This document shows positions 35,344 through 45,288 of a stretch of 64,000 nt of DNA, piece by piece (within the stretch, counting starts at the first letter, position 1; each line of letters starts with the position of its first letter). This stretch comes from Streptomyces sp. P3. GTDB taxonomy: Bacteria; Actinomycetota; Actinomycetes; Streptomycetales; Streptomycetaceae. The position numbers and the translations under genes were made by a program. The stretch spans positions 5,349,501 through 5,413,500 of the forward strand of contig JAFEKX020000001.1 in NCBI GenBank assembly GCA_016893485.2, read 5' to 3'. The notes below the pieces were generated by a model, which searched no databases, was not told where the DNA came from, and saw only the letters and a list, made by a program, of their open reading frames with translations.

Positions 35344-38229
35344 TCACCCAGCCGGCGAAGGCGTTCACGGATCTCCGCCGCGTCCCGGTGGTCGAACTCC
35401 ACGAAGATCGCCAGTGCCTGCCGCCAGCTGTCGCGAGCGGCCTCCGGTTCGTCGGCGGCCAGTTGGGCGTCGCCCAGGTTGCCCAGCGTGTGGCCCTCTC
35501 CCCACCGGTTGCCGACGTCCCGGTGCGTCTTGAGGGCCTCGTGGTGATAGCTGATGGCGTCGTCGTAGCGATGGAGGCGGCGATGGGCCGTACCGAGGAT
35601 GTCGAGGGTGACGCCCTCGACCCAGCGGTTGCCGTTCGCGCGCAGGAGGTCCAGCGACTGCTCCAGGCACTCGATGGCCTCGTCGAACCGGTCGAGGCGC
35701 TGGTAGGCGTCGCCCAGGTTGCAGAGGCAGATCCCCTTCGCCCAGGCGTTGCCGACGATGTGTCCGATGGCCAGTCCGCGGCGGATGTACTCGACCGCCT
35801 TGCCGAGCTGGCCGGACTGGAGGTACACGTCCCCCAGGTTGGACACGGCCGACCTCCTGCCATCCGCGTCCCCGAGGTCCCGGTAGGCGACCATCGCCCG
35901 GCGGAGGTGGTCGGCGGCCTCGTCGAACCGGCCCGAAGCCCGCAACGCGGCGGCCAGGTCCGCGAGGGCCTGCGCCTCGCCCCGACGGTCCTCGTGGGCC
36001 CGGGCGGCGGCCAGGCCCGCCCGGGCGGTGTCGACCCAGTCGTGGGTGTGGCTGCGGAGGTAGAAGAACCCCCACAGGACGGCGGGCAGTTGCCAGGCGA
36101 TCGACGGTCGGCCCGACCCGGCCGCCTGGTGGACCGCCGCGACCAGGTTGGCCCGCTCGGTCTCGCACCAGTCCAGGGCCTGGTCGTGCGTCGTGAACTG
36201 CAGGGGACGGCACAGGTCCGGTGCTGGTTCCAGGTGAGGCCGGCGACGCTGCGGAGTGATGTGCGTGTAGGCGGCGGCGGCGGTGTGCAGATACCAGGCG
36301 TGCAGTCGCCCCAGGGATCGCTCGCGCTCCGGGAGCGTCTCCTCGGCCTGGACGCGTTCGGCGGCGTAGACACGCAACAGGTCGTACAGGGTGTAGCGGC
36401 CGGGAAGCGTTCGGTGAGCAGGTTGGCGCGGGTGAGCTCGACGAGCAGTCCCCGGGCCTCCCGCACGGGGAGCCCGGCGAGGGCCGCCGCGGCGGGTGCG
36501 GCGATGTCGGGTCCGGAGTGCAGGCCCAGCAGCCGGAACAGGCGCGCGGCCGCAGGGGACACCGCCTTGTACGACCAGGAGAAGACGGCCCGTACATCGG
36601 TGGTGATGTCGTCGCCCGAGGCGAAGGCGTCGAGGCTGCCGTGGCTGTCGCGCAGTTCCTTGGCGATGGCACTGAGCGGGAAGCCGGGGTTGGCGACGGC
36701 ATGGGCGGCGACGATGGCCAGCGCCAGCGGCAGCCGCGCGCACCGGGTGATGATCTCCTCCGTCGCCTGCGGTTCCGCCGCCGGCCGGTCGGCCCCGAGA
36801 CGGTGCGCGAGGAGGCCGTGTGCCTCGGCGTACGACAACTGGCCCAGGGGCAGCGGATGCGCCCCTTCGCCGACGACCAGGCCGGTGAGCTGGTTGCGGC
36901 TGGTGACGATGACCAGGCAGCCGGGGAGCCGGGCAGCAGCGGGCGGACCTGGTCGGTGTCGCGGGCGTTGTCGAGCAGGACCAGCATCCGGCGCTGGGCG
37001 AGCATGCTGCGGTAGAGCGCCGTCTGCGCGTCGAGGCCGGCGGGGATCCGCGACGGCGGGACGCCGAGGGCGCCCAGGAAGGTACGGACGGCCTCGTCGG
37101 GCGTCACGAGCGAGCCGGTCGGATCGAAGCCGCGGAGATTGACGTACAGCTGTCCGTCGGGGAAGAGGTCGGTCATCTCGTGCGCCCAGTGAACGGCCAG
37201 GGTCGTCTTGCCGATGCCGGCCATACCGCCGATCGAACTGATCAGCACGCTGGTCGGGGATCGTCCCGCTCGGACAACAAGGCACGGGCCCGGTCGAGTT
37301 CGGCGCTCCGGCCGGCGAACGCGGCCAGATCGGCGGGCAGTTGTGCGGGCCGGGCCGTGTGTACGACGGAGGGGAGGCGGCGCCGGAGGGGAGGCGGGGA
37401 GGCCGGCGACACCGGAGAAGCCGGCACCGGCCGTCCCGGCGGGCAGGCGTCCAGGGTCGCGTCGGCCGCCAGTATGCGGTCGTGCAGGTTCCGCAGCGGC
37501 GCACCGGGTTCGATGCCCAGCTCGGCCACCAGGGTGCGGCGCGTGGCACGGTAGGCGGCCAGCGCCTCGGCCTGCCTGCCGGACCGGTAGAGCGCCAGCA
37601 TGAGCAGTCGGCACAACTGCTCCCGCAGCGGGTACTTGCCGGTCAGCGCGATCAGTTCGGCGACCACCTTGTCGTGGCGTCCGCGTTCCACCTCGATGTC
37701 CAGCCAGGTCTCCAGCGTGGCCAGCCGCTCCTCGCCGAGCCGGGAGCCCTCGGACGCGGCCAGCGGGCCGGGAAGACCGGCCAGTGCCGCACCCTGCCAG
37801 CCGTCGAGCGCCGCGCGCAGCAGCTCCGCGGCGGCGGTCAGCTCACCGGCGGCGCGCAGCGTCCTCGCCCTGGCGACCCGTTGCTCGAACACGGTGAGAT
37901 CCAGGCCGTCCTCCGGCAGCCGGATCAGGTACCCGTCCCCGACCGACACGACCACCCGCCGGGTCCCGGCCGCCTCCCCCGCCCGGCTCGATCACCTTGC
38001 GCAGGCGCGACACATACGTCCGGAGGACGGACACGGCGGCCGCGGGATGCTCCTCGCCCCAGACCGCGTCGAGGAGTTCGGCGAGGCCGACAGCGTGTCC
38101 CCGCCGCAACAGCAGTGCCGCCAGGACGGCCCGCTGCTGTGGCGAGCCGACGTCCAGTTCCTGTTCACCGCGCCAGGCCCGGACCGGTCCCAGGACGGCG
38201 AAACGTACGGAAACTTCGTAGCCGCTCAC
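35344..38229 (-). CDS. Second large SARP regulator (SARP-NB-ARC-TPR), frameshifted
   Basis: Same domain order as the gene at 11131: winged helix (VSVRFAVLGPVRAWRGEQE, PQQRAVLAALLLRRG), activation domain ending LGIEPGAPLRNLHDRIL, NB-ARC with Walker A GGMAGIGKTTLA and LVLLDNARD, LPLALAIVA, VFSWSYKAVSPAAARL, and at least six C-terminal TPRs (SNLGDVYLQSGQLGKAVEYI, CNLGDAYQRLDRFDEAIE). About five indels break it. The end is uncertain; one extra G near 35349 would give the stop at 35344, and frames otherwise run on to 35231 or beyond. GTG 38229 is the likely start. It is paralogous to the 11-kb gene in opposite orientation. Confidence 0.88.
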
Positions 38230-38419
38230 GCCCCGGACTGTACTTAACAGCCGTTCCCACGGGCGCGTCTGACGGAAAGTCATCTCATGCCTCGGTCATC
38301 GCCGTCCCGTTGCCGCGGGATTGAACCGTTCCGGTACGGCGCCCGTTGCGTTACCCGGACACCGTCATGCCGTACCCGACCGGAGCCATGTGGCCGGGTA
38401 GCGTCAGAAAGGAAGAGCC

Positions 38420-39999
38420 ATGAGCCGGGGTGAAGAGGAAGACGCGGACGAGCCGAGCACGGGGACGAGCACGCCGTGCCGGAGGAACCGCTGGACCTCA
38501 GCGAGCCGGAAGGCGCCGGGGAGCCGTCCGCGCCGGCAGCACGCCACGCGGTGGTCATCTCCGGCGACGGCTCGGCCGCCATCGACGGCGAACCCGTACC
38601 GGTCGCGGAAGGAGAGTCGGTCGACGCCGCGATCCTCGACAGACTGCAGGCCTACGCACGTGACGTGAACGCCCACGTGACGGCGACCATCTCCGACCCC
38701 TCCGCGGGGTACGTGGCGTTCGTCGAGGTCGCCCCCGACGGTTCGAGCAGCCTTCTGGAGCAACAGGAACCGCACGAGCCGCACGAGCCGCAGGCACAGG
38801 TGCAGGACCCGGAATCGCCGCCCGAGCCTGTCGGAGCCGCCGGCCTCGACATCGCCGATCTCGACGACGACGACGCCTTCGGCACCAGCGAGGACGGCGA
38901 CGAGGACGGCGACGAAGGTCTGGATGCAGGCCTGTATGCAGGCCTGGATGAAGGCCTGAACGAAAACCTGGACGAGGGCTTCGACGCCGAGGCGTACTCG
39001 CGGGAGCAGCAGCGGCGACCCACCGGGCCGCCCCCGCCCCCGCCTGCGCCCTCTCCCGTAGTCCGCCTCGGTCCGAAGGTCGCCCCGGGGAACGGAAGGC
39101 GTCAGTCGGACGACGAGTACAAGTCGCCCGGTCTGCTCCACAAACCTCTGGTCGTCGGGCCGGTGGCCATCGGCGTGGCCGCGCTCGTCATCGTGCCGCT
39201 GGTGATCCTGGGCAGCAGCGCACCCGACAAAACGGAGCGGCAGAAGCAGACCGCCCGTTCGAGCAGCGCGAACGGGACTCCGCTGGCCAGGGACACGACA
39301 TCGGCCGCCTCGCCGCCTCCGAGCGCCCTGCCCGGCGGGACGACCGCCTCACCGTCGGCCAAGCCGAAGGCCTCGGGGAGCGCGAAGGCCCCAAAAAGGG
39401 GAGGAGGCGCGGGAGGAACCGGAGGAGCGGGAGGCGTGGGAGGCCCGGGCGGGATCACCGTCACCGTGACCGCGAAGCCGCCGCGGGCCACCGTCACGGC
39501 GAAGCCCGCGCAGGACACCGCCGCCACCGCGGTGAAGCGGCTGCACCAGAACGACCCGTCCGGGCGGCACATCTGCTACCGGGCGTATCTCTCCGGGCAG
39601 GGCTGGCAGAAGCCCGTGTGTGACGGCACACTCGCCGGAACGACGAGCGGGACCCATCCGATCCAGGCCCTCAACATCGCGGTCTACGGCGGCGACGGAT
39701 CGGCCGCCAACGCCTTCGTCCACGATGCCAAGTCGACCAGCGGCCAGGGCAAGTGGGAACCGCAGTGGACCGCCGTGATCGGCGACGGCAAGAACAACTA
39801 CATCGGCAGTACGAAGTCGGGCGCCCCCTATATGACGGGCTTCGCCATCAACATCGGCAGCGGCCAGATCTGCCGGTCGGCCAAGGTCCACGGCTACGAC
39901 TGGGGCAGTTCGGACTGCACCCAGCCACGTCCCGGCTACCTCTTCGGCGGCGCGCTGGAGAACACGCGCTGGCTCGAGGCGGTCAAGCTCTGGGTGTGA
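38420..39999 (+). CDS. Membrane protein: conserved N-domain, acidic repeats, one helix, external ChW-like repeats; frameshifted at start
   Basis: ATG 38420 follows ggaag; one missing base near 38453 leads to VPEEPLDLSEPEG. Residues about 40-100 (HAVVISGDGSAAIDGEPVPV, SVDAAILDRLQAYARDVNAH, FVEVAPDGSS) are homologous to the head of the gene at 14806-16150. An acidic run (DLDDDDAFGTSEDGDE) and four-residue repeats (GLDA, GLYA, GLDE, GLNE) follow, then one helix (GPVAIGVAALVIVPLVILG) and an external part with repeats like clostridial hydrophobic-Trp modules (YRAYLSGQGWQKPVCDG, AGTTSGTHPIQALNIAVYG). A cell-surface binding role is likely; the partner is unknown. Confidence 0.78.
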
Positions 40000-40016
40000 T
40001 GCGCTGAGCAAAGGCT

Positions 40017-40442
40017 CTAGAGGTCCACGACCACCGTGAACGGGCCGTCGTTCGTGAGCGCCACGCGCATCTGGGCGCCGAAGCGGCCCGTCGCCACCGT
40101 GGCGCCCAGGGAACGGAGTTGGGCGACGACCTCGTCGACGAGTGGCTCCGCGATGTCGCCGGGGGCGGCGGCGTTCCAGGTGGGGCGGCGGCCCTTGCGG
40201 GCGTCGCCGTAGAGCGTGAACTGGCTGATGACGAGGAGCGGGGCGTCGATGTCGCTGCACGACTTCTCGTCGTGCAGCATGCGGATCGACCAGAGTTTGC
40301 GGGCCAGTTGGGCCGCCTTCTCCTTCGTGTCGTCGTGCGTGACGCCGACGAGGACGCACAGCCCCTCGCCGTCGATCGCCCCGACGGTCTCGCCTTCCAC
40401 GACGACGCTCGCGCCGTCCACCCGCTGCACCACTGCTCGCAT
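40017..40442 (-). CDS. dtd: D-aminoacyl-tRNA deacylase
   Basis: Intact 141-residue DTD. It hydrolyses D-aminoacyl-tRNAs (and Gly-tRNA-Ala) in the cytoplasm. MRAVVQRVDGASV at the start, SQFTLYGD near residue 77 and the C-terminal NDGP motif (TNDGPFTVVVDL) form the cross-subunit active site. ATG 40442 gives the family length; upstream in-frame sequence is not conserved. It is convergent with the ChW-type gene, with an 18-base gap. Confidence 0.95.
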   Translation of the reverse strand: MRAVVQRVDGASVVVEGETVGAIDGEGLCVLVGVTHDDTKEKAAQLARKLWSIRMLHDEKSCSDIDAPLLVISQFTLYGDARKGRRPTWNAAAPGDIAEPLVDEVVAQLRSLGATVATGRFGAQMRVALTNDGPFTVVVDL

Positions 40443-40655
40443 GGGTCCCATGATGCCGTGCGGGCGGGAAGGGCTGTGAGGGGGCCGTGGAAGAGCTGCG
40501 GGAGAGCTGCGGGAGAGTGGGAAGGGGGCTGTAAGGGGCCGATTTTTGCTCCTTAACCCCCATCTGGGGCCGTTCGGGGGCACTCGGTCACATAGCGGCC
40601 ACTTGGGGTGGCACGATGCTGTCCACACGCCGGTCGAGGGGACGGGTTGAGGCAC

Positions 40656-41257
40656 ATGAGCACACCGAGTACCGGGCAGCCCCCGGGCCTGTCTCGCTGA
40701 TCCGCGCGAGGGGACCGGCCGGGCGCCGGCCGCCCGTGCAGCGCGTCGACAGCCCGCTGCTGCCCGTCGATCCGTCCGCGCCCGACCTGACCGTCCTGCG
40801 GCTCCCGGAGCTGCGCGCGCTCCGCCGTGACGCGCAGCGCGACGAGGCCGACCTGAGTTACGTACGCCGGCTCCTCCAGGGGCGTATCGACATCCTCCGC
40901 GCCGAACTGGCCCGGCGCTCCCCGGCGGGCGCGGCCTCCGTCGTCGACCGGCTGTCCGAGATCCTCACGGACGCGCCCGCCCGGCACCGTTCCTCCGCCC
41001 GGCACGTCACGCTCGGCACGCCGCACAGCGAGGAGTACCGGCTGCTCGCCGCCGAGATGCTCGCCGAGGTCGAACTGTCCGACCTGGAGGCCCGTACCGA
41101 CCTCGAACTGACCACCGCGATGGGGCGTCTCGTCCGCTACGAACAGCAGGTGTCCCGGCGCCGTCAGGTCCTCCAGCACACGGCCGACGGCTGTAGCGCG
41201 GAGATCGCCCGCAGGTACCGTGAAGGAGAGGCACAGGTGGACGACCTGCTGACGTGA
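40656..41257 (+). CDS. rsiG: RsiG (AmfC), c-di-GMP-dependent anti-sigma factor for WhiG, frameshifted at start
   Basis: A coiled-coil protein with two copies of the c-di-GMP-binding motif E(X)3S(X)2R(X)3Q(X)3D, both exact: EADLSYVRRLLQGRID and EQQVSRRRQVLQHTAD, one per helix. RsiG bound to c-di-GMP holds sigma WhiG inactive until sporulation starts. ATG 40656 after ttgaggcac gives MSTPSTGQPPG; one missing G near 40689 then joins PVSLIRARGPAGRRPP. Restored length is about 200 residues. An imperfect match of the rest of the body to other proteins was not checked. Confidence 0.93.
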
Positions 41258-41267
41258 GGGGTTCCGT

Positions 41268-42228
41268 GTGACAGCCGACCCGTACGACATGTCATCTCCG
41301 CCGGTGCCGGTTCTGGCGGAGGTGGTCCGGTCCGGCTTCGTGGAGAGCCGGCATCGTGGCAGCCTGGTGGTCCTCGCGGCGGACGGCTCCGTGGAACGGG
41401 CCCTGGGTGACGTGACGACCCCGTCTTCCCCCGCTCCTCCAACAAACCGATGCAGGCGGCGGGCGTACTGCGCGCAGGCCTCGACCTCTCCGGCGAACGC
41501 CTCGCCATCGCGGCGGCGAGCCACTCCGGTGAACTGTTCCACCGCGATCTCGTACGACGACTTCTCTCTGAACACGGCCTGGACGCAGGGCAGTTGCAGT
41601 GCCCGCCGGATCTACCGCTGGACCCTGTCGAACAGGAGACGTATCTGGCGTCGGGTGCCGTGCGCGACCGCATCGCCATGAACTGCTCCGGCAAGCACAC
41701 GGCGATGCTGGCGGCAGCCGCGCTGCTGGGGCTGGTCGTTGTCGTCGTATCTGGATCCGGATCACCCGCTGCAGAAACTTATCCACAGGGTTGTGGAAGA
41801 AAGTTCGGGGAGCGGGTGGCGGCGGTGGGCACGGACGGCTGCGGCGCCCCGCTGATGGCGATCACGTTGACGGGCTTGCTCGCGCGTACCGCTCGTTCGT
41901 CCTGGCGGACCCCGGTTCGGCGGAGCGGCGGGTCGCGGACGCGATGCGGGCGTATCCCGAGTACGTCGCCGGCACCCGTCGCCCCGACACGTTCTTGATG
42001 CGTGCCGTGCCCGGGGTCCTGTCGAAGATGGGGGCGGAGGGGGTGCAGGCGGTGGCCTTGGCGGATGGGCGGGCGCTGGCGTTCAAGGTGGAGGACGGGG
42101 CGGGCCGGGTGTTGGGGCCCGTGTTGAGGCGGGCGTTGGGGCTCATGGGCGTACCGGCTGAGGCGCTGGGGAGGTCGGTGGTGCTGGGCGGGGGCCGTGA
42201 GGTGGGCGAAATCCGAGCGGTGTTCTAG
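41268..42228 (+). CDS. L-asparaginase II-type protein, frameshifted
   Basis: Asparaginase_II family. GSLVVLAADGSVERALGD, the restored PVFPRSSNKPMQAAG, MNCSGKHTAML and TDGCGAPLMAITLTGLARAYRS carry the conserved Ser/Lys and TDGCGAP motifs. The reaction is L-asparagine to aspartate and ammonia. Breaks at about 41423, 41730-41815 and 41873 put the protein in three frames. GTG 41268 lies 11 bases after rsiG. Restored length is about 320 residues, the family norm. Confidence 0.9.
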
Positions 42229-42284
42229 GGCGCGGCTCGGGCCACCCGCTTCTGGGCCAGTCGTGCTTCCACGGCCCGAGTAAA

Positions 42285-42415
42285 GGGGCGTTTGAGGACG
42301 AGGCCCTTTCGGGGCCGATGGGGGTCTGGGGGCCGATCCCCAGGCGGGGCCGAAGGGGCGCAGCCCCTGGGGATGGGACGGGCAGGGGCGGCGGGGGCGA
42401 AAAAAATCCCGGCAA
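42285..42415. repeat. Intergenic GC-rich repeat element
   Basis: A block of G-runs holding the hairpin aggggc-gca-gcccct (42354-42368) followed by tggggatgggacgggcaggggcggcgggggcgaaaa-type sequence. I recognise this text as a dispersed intergenic repeat common in Streptomyces genomes. It may act as a terminator after the asparaginase gene. Confidence 0.6.
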
Positions 42416-42444
42416 CCCCACCCACCCCGACCTACCGTGAATCC

Positions 42445-43707
42445 ATGACCCGCCCCGCCCCCACCCTCCCCGTCCGCCCCATCACCCAGCCCGAGATCCC
42501 GGACTGGATCCGCGCCCTGAACACCGGCTTCCTCCGCACCCCGGACGTAGGCGAGGAGGAGATCGCCGACCGCAGCACCTACATCGACCTGTCCCGCACC
42601 CTCGCCGCCTTCGACAACGGCCGCTGCCTAGCCACCTTCCGCTCCTTCCCCAGCAACTGACCGCGGTAGGCGGAACCCCGTCCAGGCCGACGCCATCTCG
42701 AACGTCACGGTCACCTCCACCCACCGCCGCCGAGGCCTCCTGACCCGCATGATGACCCAGGACCTCACCGCAGCGAAGGAACGCGGAGACGTCGTGGCCA
42801 CCCTGATCGCCGCCGAGTACCAGATCTACGGCCGCCACGGCTTCGGCCCCGCCACCACCGCGACAAAGTGGCGGATCGACGTCACAAGGGCAGGCCTGGA
42901 CCCCCGCTGGTCCGCCCCGGAGAACGGCGGCCGTATCGACCTGGTGGACGGCGCGGACGTACGCAAGCTCGGCCCCGAACTGCACGAACGGCTCCGCCGC
43001 ACCCAGCCCGGCGCGATCAACCGCGACGACCGCTGGTGGCAGGTCGCCACCGGTGCCGTACGCCTGACCCGCTCCCCGGCGTGGGCGGAGCCGTTCTACG
43101 CCGTCTACCGGTCGGCGGACGGTGAGGTGGAGGGCCTTGCCGCGTACGTCTGCGACGACACGTGGACGGATGCCAAGCAGCCGCTGGACACGGCCACGGT
43201 GAAGGGGCTGATCGCGACCACCCCGGCCGCCGAACGCGCCCTGTGGCACCACATCTGCTCCATCGACTGGGTGACGAAGGTGACGTCGGACTGGCGGGCT
43301 CCCGACGACCTGCTTCCCCTCCTCCTGCCGGACCCGCGCGCGGCCACGATCACGACCCAGGCGGACTGGCTGTGGGTGCGGATCCTGGATGTCGTACGGG
43401 CCATGGAGGCGCGGTCGTACGAGGGGAGGGCACGTTGGTGTTCGAGGTGGTCGACGGTGCGGGGCTGGCCGGTGGGCGTTACCGGCTGGAGGCGTCGGCC
43501 GCGCAGGGTGCCTCGTGCACGCCGACCGCTGAGAGCGCCGAACTCACCCTGGATGTAGGGGAGTTGGGGACGCTGTGGCTCGGGGACGAGTCTGCCGTGC
43601 GGCTCGCCGCGGTGGGCCGGGTCCGGGAAGAACGAGCGGGCGCCGCCCGTGTGGCCGACGCCCTGCTGCGTACGTCCAGGCGGCCATGGTGCCCGGACAT
43701 CTTCTGA
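42445..43707 (+). CDS. Eis-like GNAT N-acetyltransferase, frameshifted
   Basis: Multi-domain acetyltransferase. The first GNAT domain has RPITQPEIPDWIRALNTGF and, after a missing C near 42650, NVTVTSTHRRRGLLTRMM, the acetyl-CoA pyrophosphate loop (R/Q-x-x-G-x-G/A). A second GNAT-like half includes EGLAAYVCDDTW and WLWVRILDVVRAMEARSY. A missing G near 43427 joins EGEGTLVFEVVDGAG, the sterol-carrier-like end, to the stop after RPWCPDIF. Restored length is about 420 residues, as in Eis proteins, which acetylate amines such as aminoglycosides or peptides. The actual substrate is unknown. Confidence 0.9.
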
Positions 43708-43884
43708 ACCTGAACGACCCTTCCGCTGACGCCGGTTGATGGGCTGGACGCATTGCGTGTAACTGGACTCATCCGTAGCTGTTCAGTTGTGGTTGTTGTT
43801 CGGTGATGCGGTGGTGCGGTGGTACCGGCTGACCGGGCTCTCGGCTCCCCTCCAGGAGAGAGACCCGGTCGGCCAAGTTGGCTA

Positions 43885-43899
43885 AGTTGGCGACCAACT
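43885..43899. promoter_or_regulatory. 15-bp palindrome upstream of first GntR gene
   Basis: agttgg-cga-ccaact is a perfect 6-3-6 inverted repeat 88 bases before GTG 43987, with another half-site (agttgg) at 43876. The same palindrome with a different centre lies at 45160. The rest of 43708-43984 shows no gene. Confidence 0.7.
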
Positions 43900-43986
43900 C
43901 ACTTCTAGTTATCTCCGCTTGGAAGCGTCTCATAACCACCTTTCCCCGAACTGCCCAAAGATGGCGGGAAGTTGTAGTGTTTGGTC

Positions 43987-44895
43987 GTGGACCCGGAACA
44001 CGCCACCGTCAATGGACGGTCGAGGTCACCACGGCCACAGTGGTCACACCGCGAGCTGGCCGACGAGCTGCGCACCCGGATCAGGTCCGGTGTACTGCGG
44101 CCCGGCCAGCGCATGCCCACCCAGGCCAAGCTGGCGGACGAGTTCGGCGTGGAGCGCGGGGCCGTACGACAGGCACTGCGCATCCTGCAGTCCGAGCGTC
44201 TGCTCACCAACGTGACCAAGGGCAGCCCGGCGACCGTCGCTCCCGATCTCACCACCGCCCTGACCGGCCCCGGAGCCCCGCCGCAGCCCACGATGGTGGG
44301 CCTCGCGCCGCGTATCGCGGAGGCCTTCGCGCAGCCGCACGTCGAGATCGAGGCCCTGTGCCTGACGGCGGTCTCGCTCACCCTCGCCATCGGCGAACCG
44401 CTGCGTCAGATCCACGCCGGACGACTGAAACCGGCCAAGGTCGACGTCCGGGTGCTGCTGCCGAGCAGCGACATCGAACTCGCCTTCCCCTCCCGGGTGG
44501 ACGCCCCCGCCGACGGCCGGCTGCAACAGCGCTGGCTCGCCCAACGCAACGCCCAGGGACAGGTGTTGAAGCACAACCTGCTCGCGTTGCGCGCGACGCA
44601 CGGCATCGATGTGCACATCACGTTCCGCGCGCTCCCCTTCACCCCACCGGTGAAGCTGTACCTGCTCAACGGCTCGGAGGCGCTGTTCGCCTACTACACG
44701 CTGTTCCAGCGGGAGGCGGAGATCGGTCACGAGCAGGTGGAGATGTACGACGCGGAGGGCACCCAGTCGATGCTGTTCGCCTTCGACCAGGGCGCGGGCC
44801 TGCGGGACACGACGTTCGTGGAACAGTCGCATCTGTGGTTCAACGCGCTGTGGGAGACGATCAGTTCGGAGCTGACACTCACGCCCCTGAGCTGA
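43987..44895 (+). CDS. GntR-family regulator (HutC-like arrangement)
   Basis: Intact 302-residue regulator. Winged helix: HRELADELRTRIRSGVLRPGQRMPTQAKLADEFGVERGAVRQALRIL, split here only for length, with the GntR signature AVRQAL. The effector domain (PTMVGLAPRIAEAF, VDVRVLLPSSDIELAF, FRALPFTPPVKLYLLNG) has no family I can name, but is shared with the paralogue at 45289. GTG 43987 is aligned with the start region of that paralogue: both genes have tttggtcgtg just upstream. Presumably it binds the agttgg palindrome. Confidence 0.88.
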   Translation: MDPEHATVNGRSRSPRPQWSHRELADELRTRIRSGVLRPGQRMPTQAKLADEFGVERGAVRQALRILQSERLLTNVTKGSPATVAPDLTTALTGPGAPPQPTMVGLAPRIAEAFAQPHVEIEALCLTAVSLTLAIGEPLRQIHAGRLKPAKVDVRVLLPSSDIELAFPSRVDAPADGRLQQRWLAQRNAQGQVLKHNLLALRATHGIDVHITFRALPFTPPVKLYLLNGSEALFAYYTLFQREAEIGHEQVEMYDAEGTQSMLFAFDQGAGLRDTTFVEQSHLWFNALWETISSELTLTPLS

Positions 44896-44910
44896 CCGCC
44901 TCCGAGTGAC

Positions 44911-45099
44911 TCACAGAGCCGGTCCGGTGACCAGCAGGGCCAGGACGACGGCCCCGATGGAGCTGATGGCCGGGCTCTTGGCCTTGATGCCGATGGAGAG
45001 CAGTAGCAGGCCGATGATTCCGGTGGCGCCGTACTTCCACTGGACGATCTGCTCGAAGCCGACGACGAAGACGGCGGAGAGGAGGGCGATGGCAGGCAC
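44911..45099 (-). CDS. Small two-helix membrane protein
   Basis: GTG 45099 after gggggaacc encodes 62 residues: PAIALLSAVFVVGFEQIVQW, a short KYGATG turn, then IIGLLLLSIGIKAKSPAISS and GAVVLALLVTGPAL. Two or three short helices fill it. It lies between the two GntR genes on the other strand and is divergent from the second one. The shared palindrome at 45160 could control both. Function is unknown. Confidence 0.7.
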   Translation of the reverse strand: MPAIALLSAVFVVGFEQIVQWKYGATGIIGLLLLSIGIKAKSPAISSIGAVVLALLVTGPAL

Positions 45100-45159
45100 G
45101 GTGGTTCCCCCTTCGGGCTGCGGAAGCAAAACTTCCACCAACTTGAAGCAACTCTGAGA

Positions 45160-45174
45160 AGTTGGCAGCCAACT
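45160..45174. promoter_or_regulatory. 15-bp palindrome between small membrane gene and second GntR
   Basis: agttgg-cag-ccaact, a perfect 6-3-6 inverted repeat, matches the site at 43885 except for the three centre bases. Flanking half-sites (ccaact-like at 45137, aagttg at 45179) add to the impression of an operator region for divergent genes. Confidence 0.7.
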
Positions 45175-45288
45175 CTGCTTAAGTTGTTCCCGATTGGCAC
45201 CTACTCACACCTACTCACAATCAGGTTCCAAACAACTCCCCTTAGATGGGGCAGAGTTATACCGTTTGGTCGTGACCCAGGAGAGAAC

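Noticed and set aside
41779..41798. TTATCCACA with a nearby ttgtggaa, like paired DnaA boxes
   Set aside because: It lies inside the asparaginase coding region, is isolated, and encodes conserved residues (KLIHRVVEE); not an origin.
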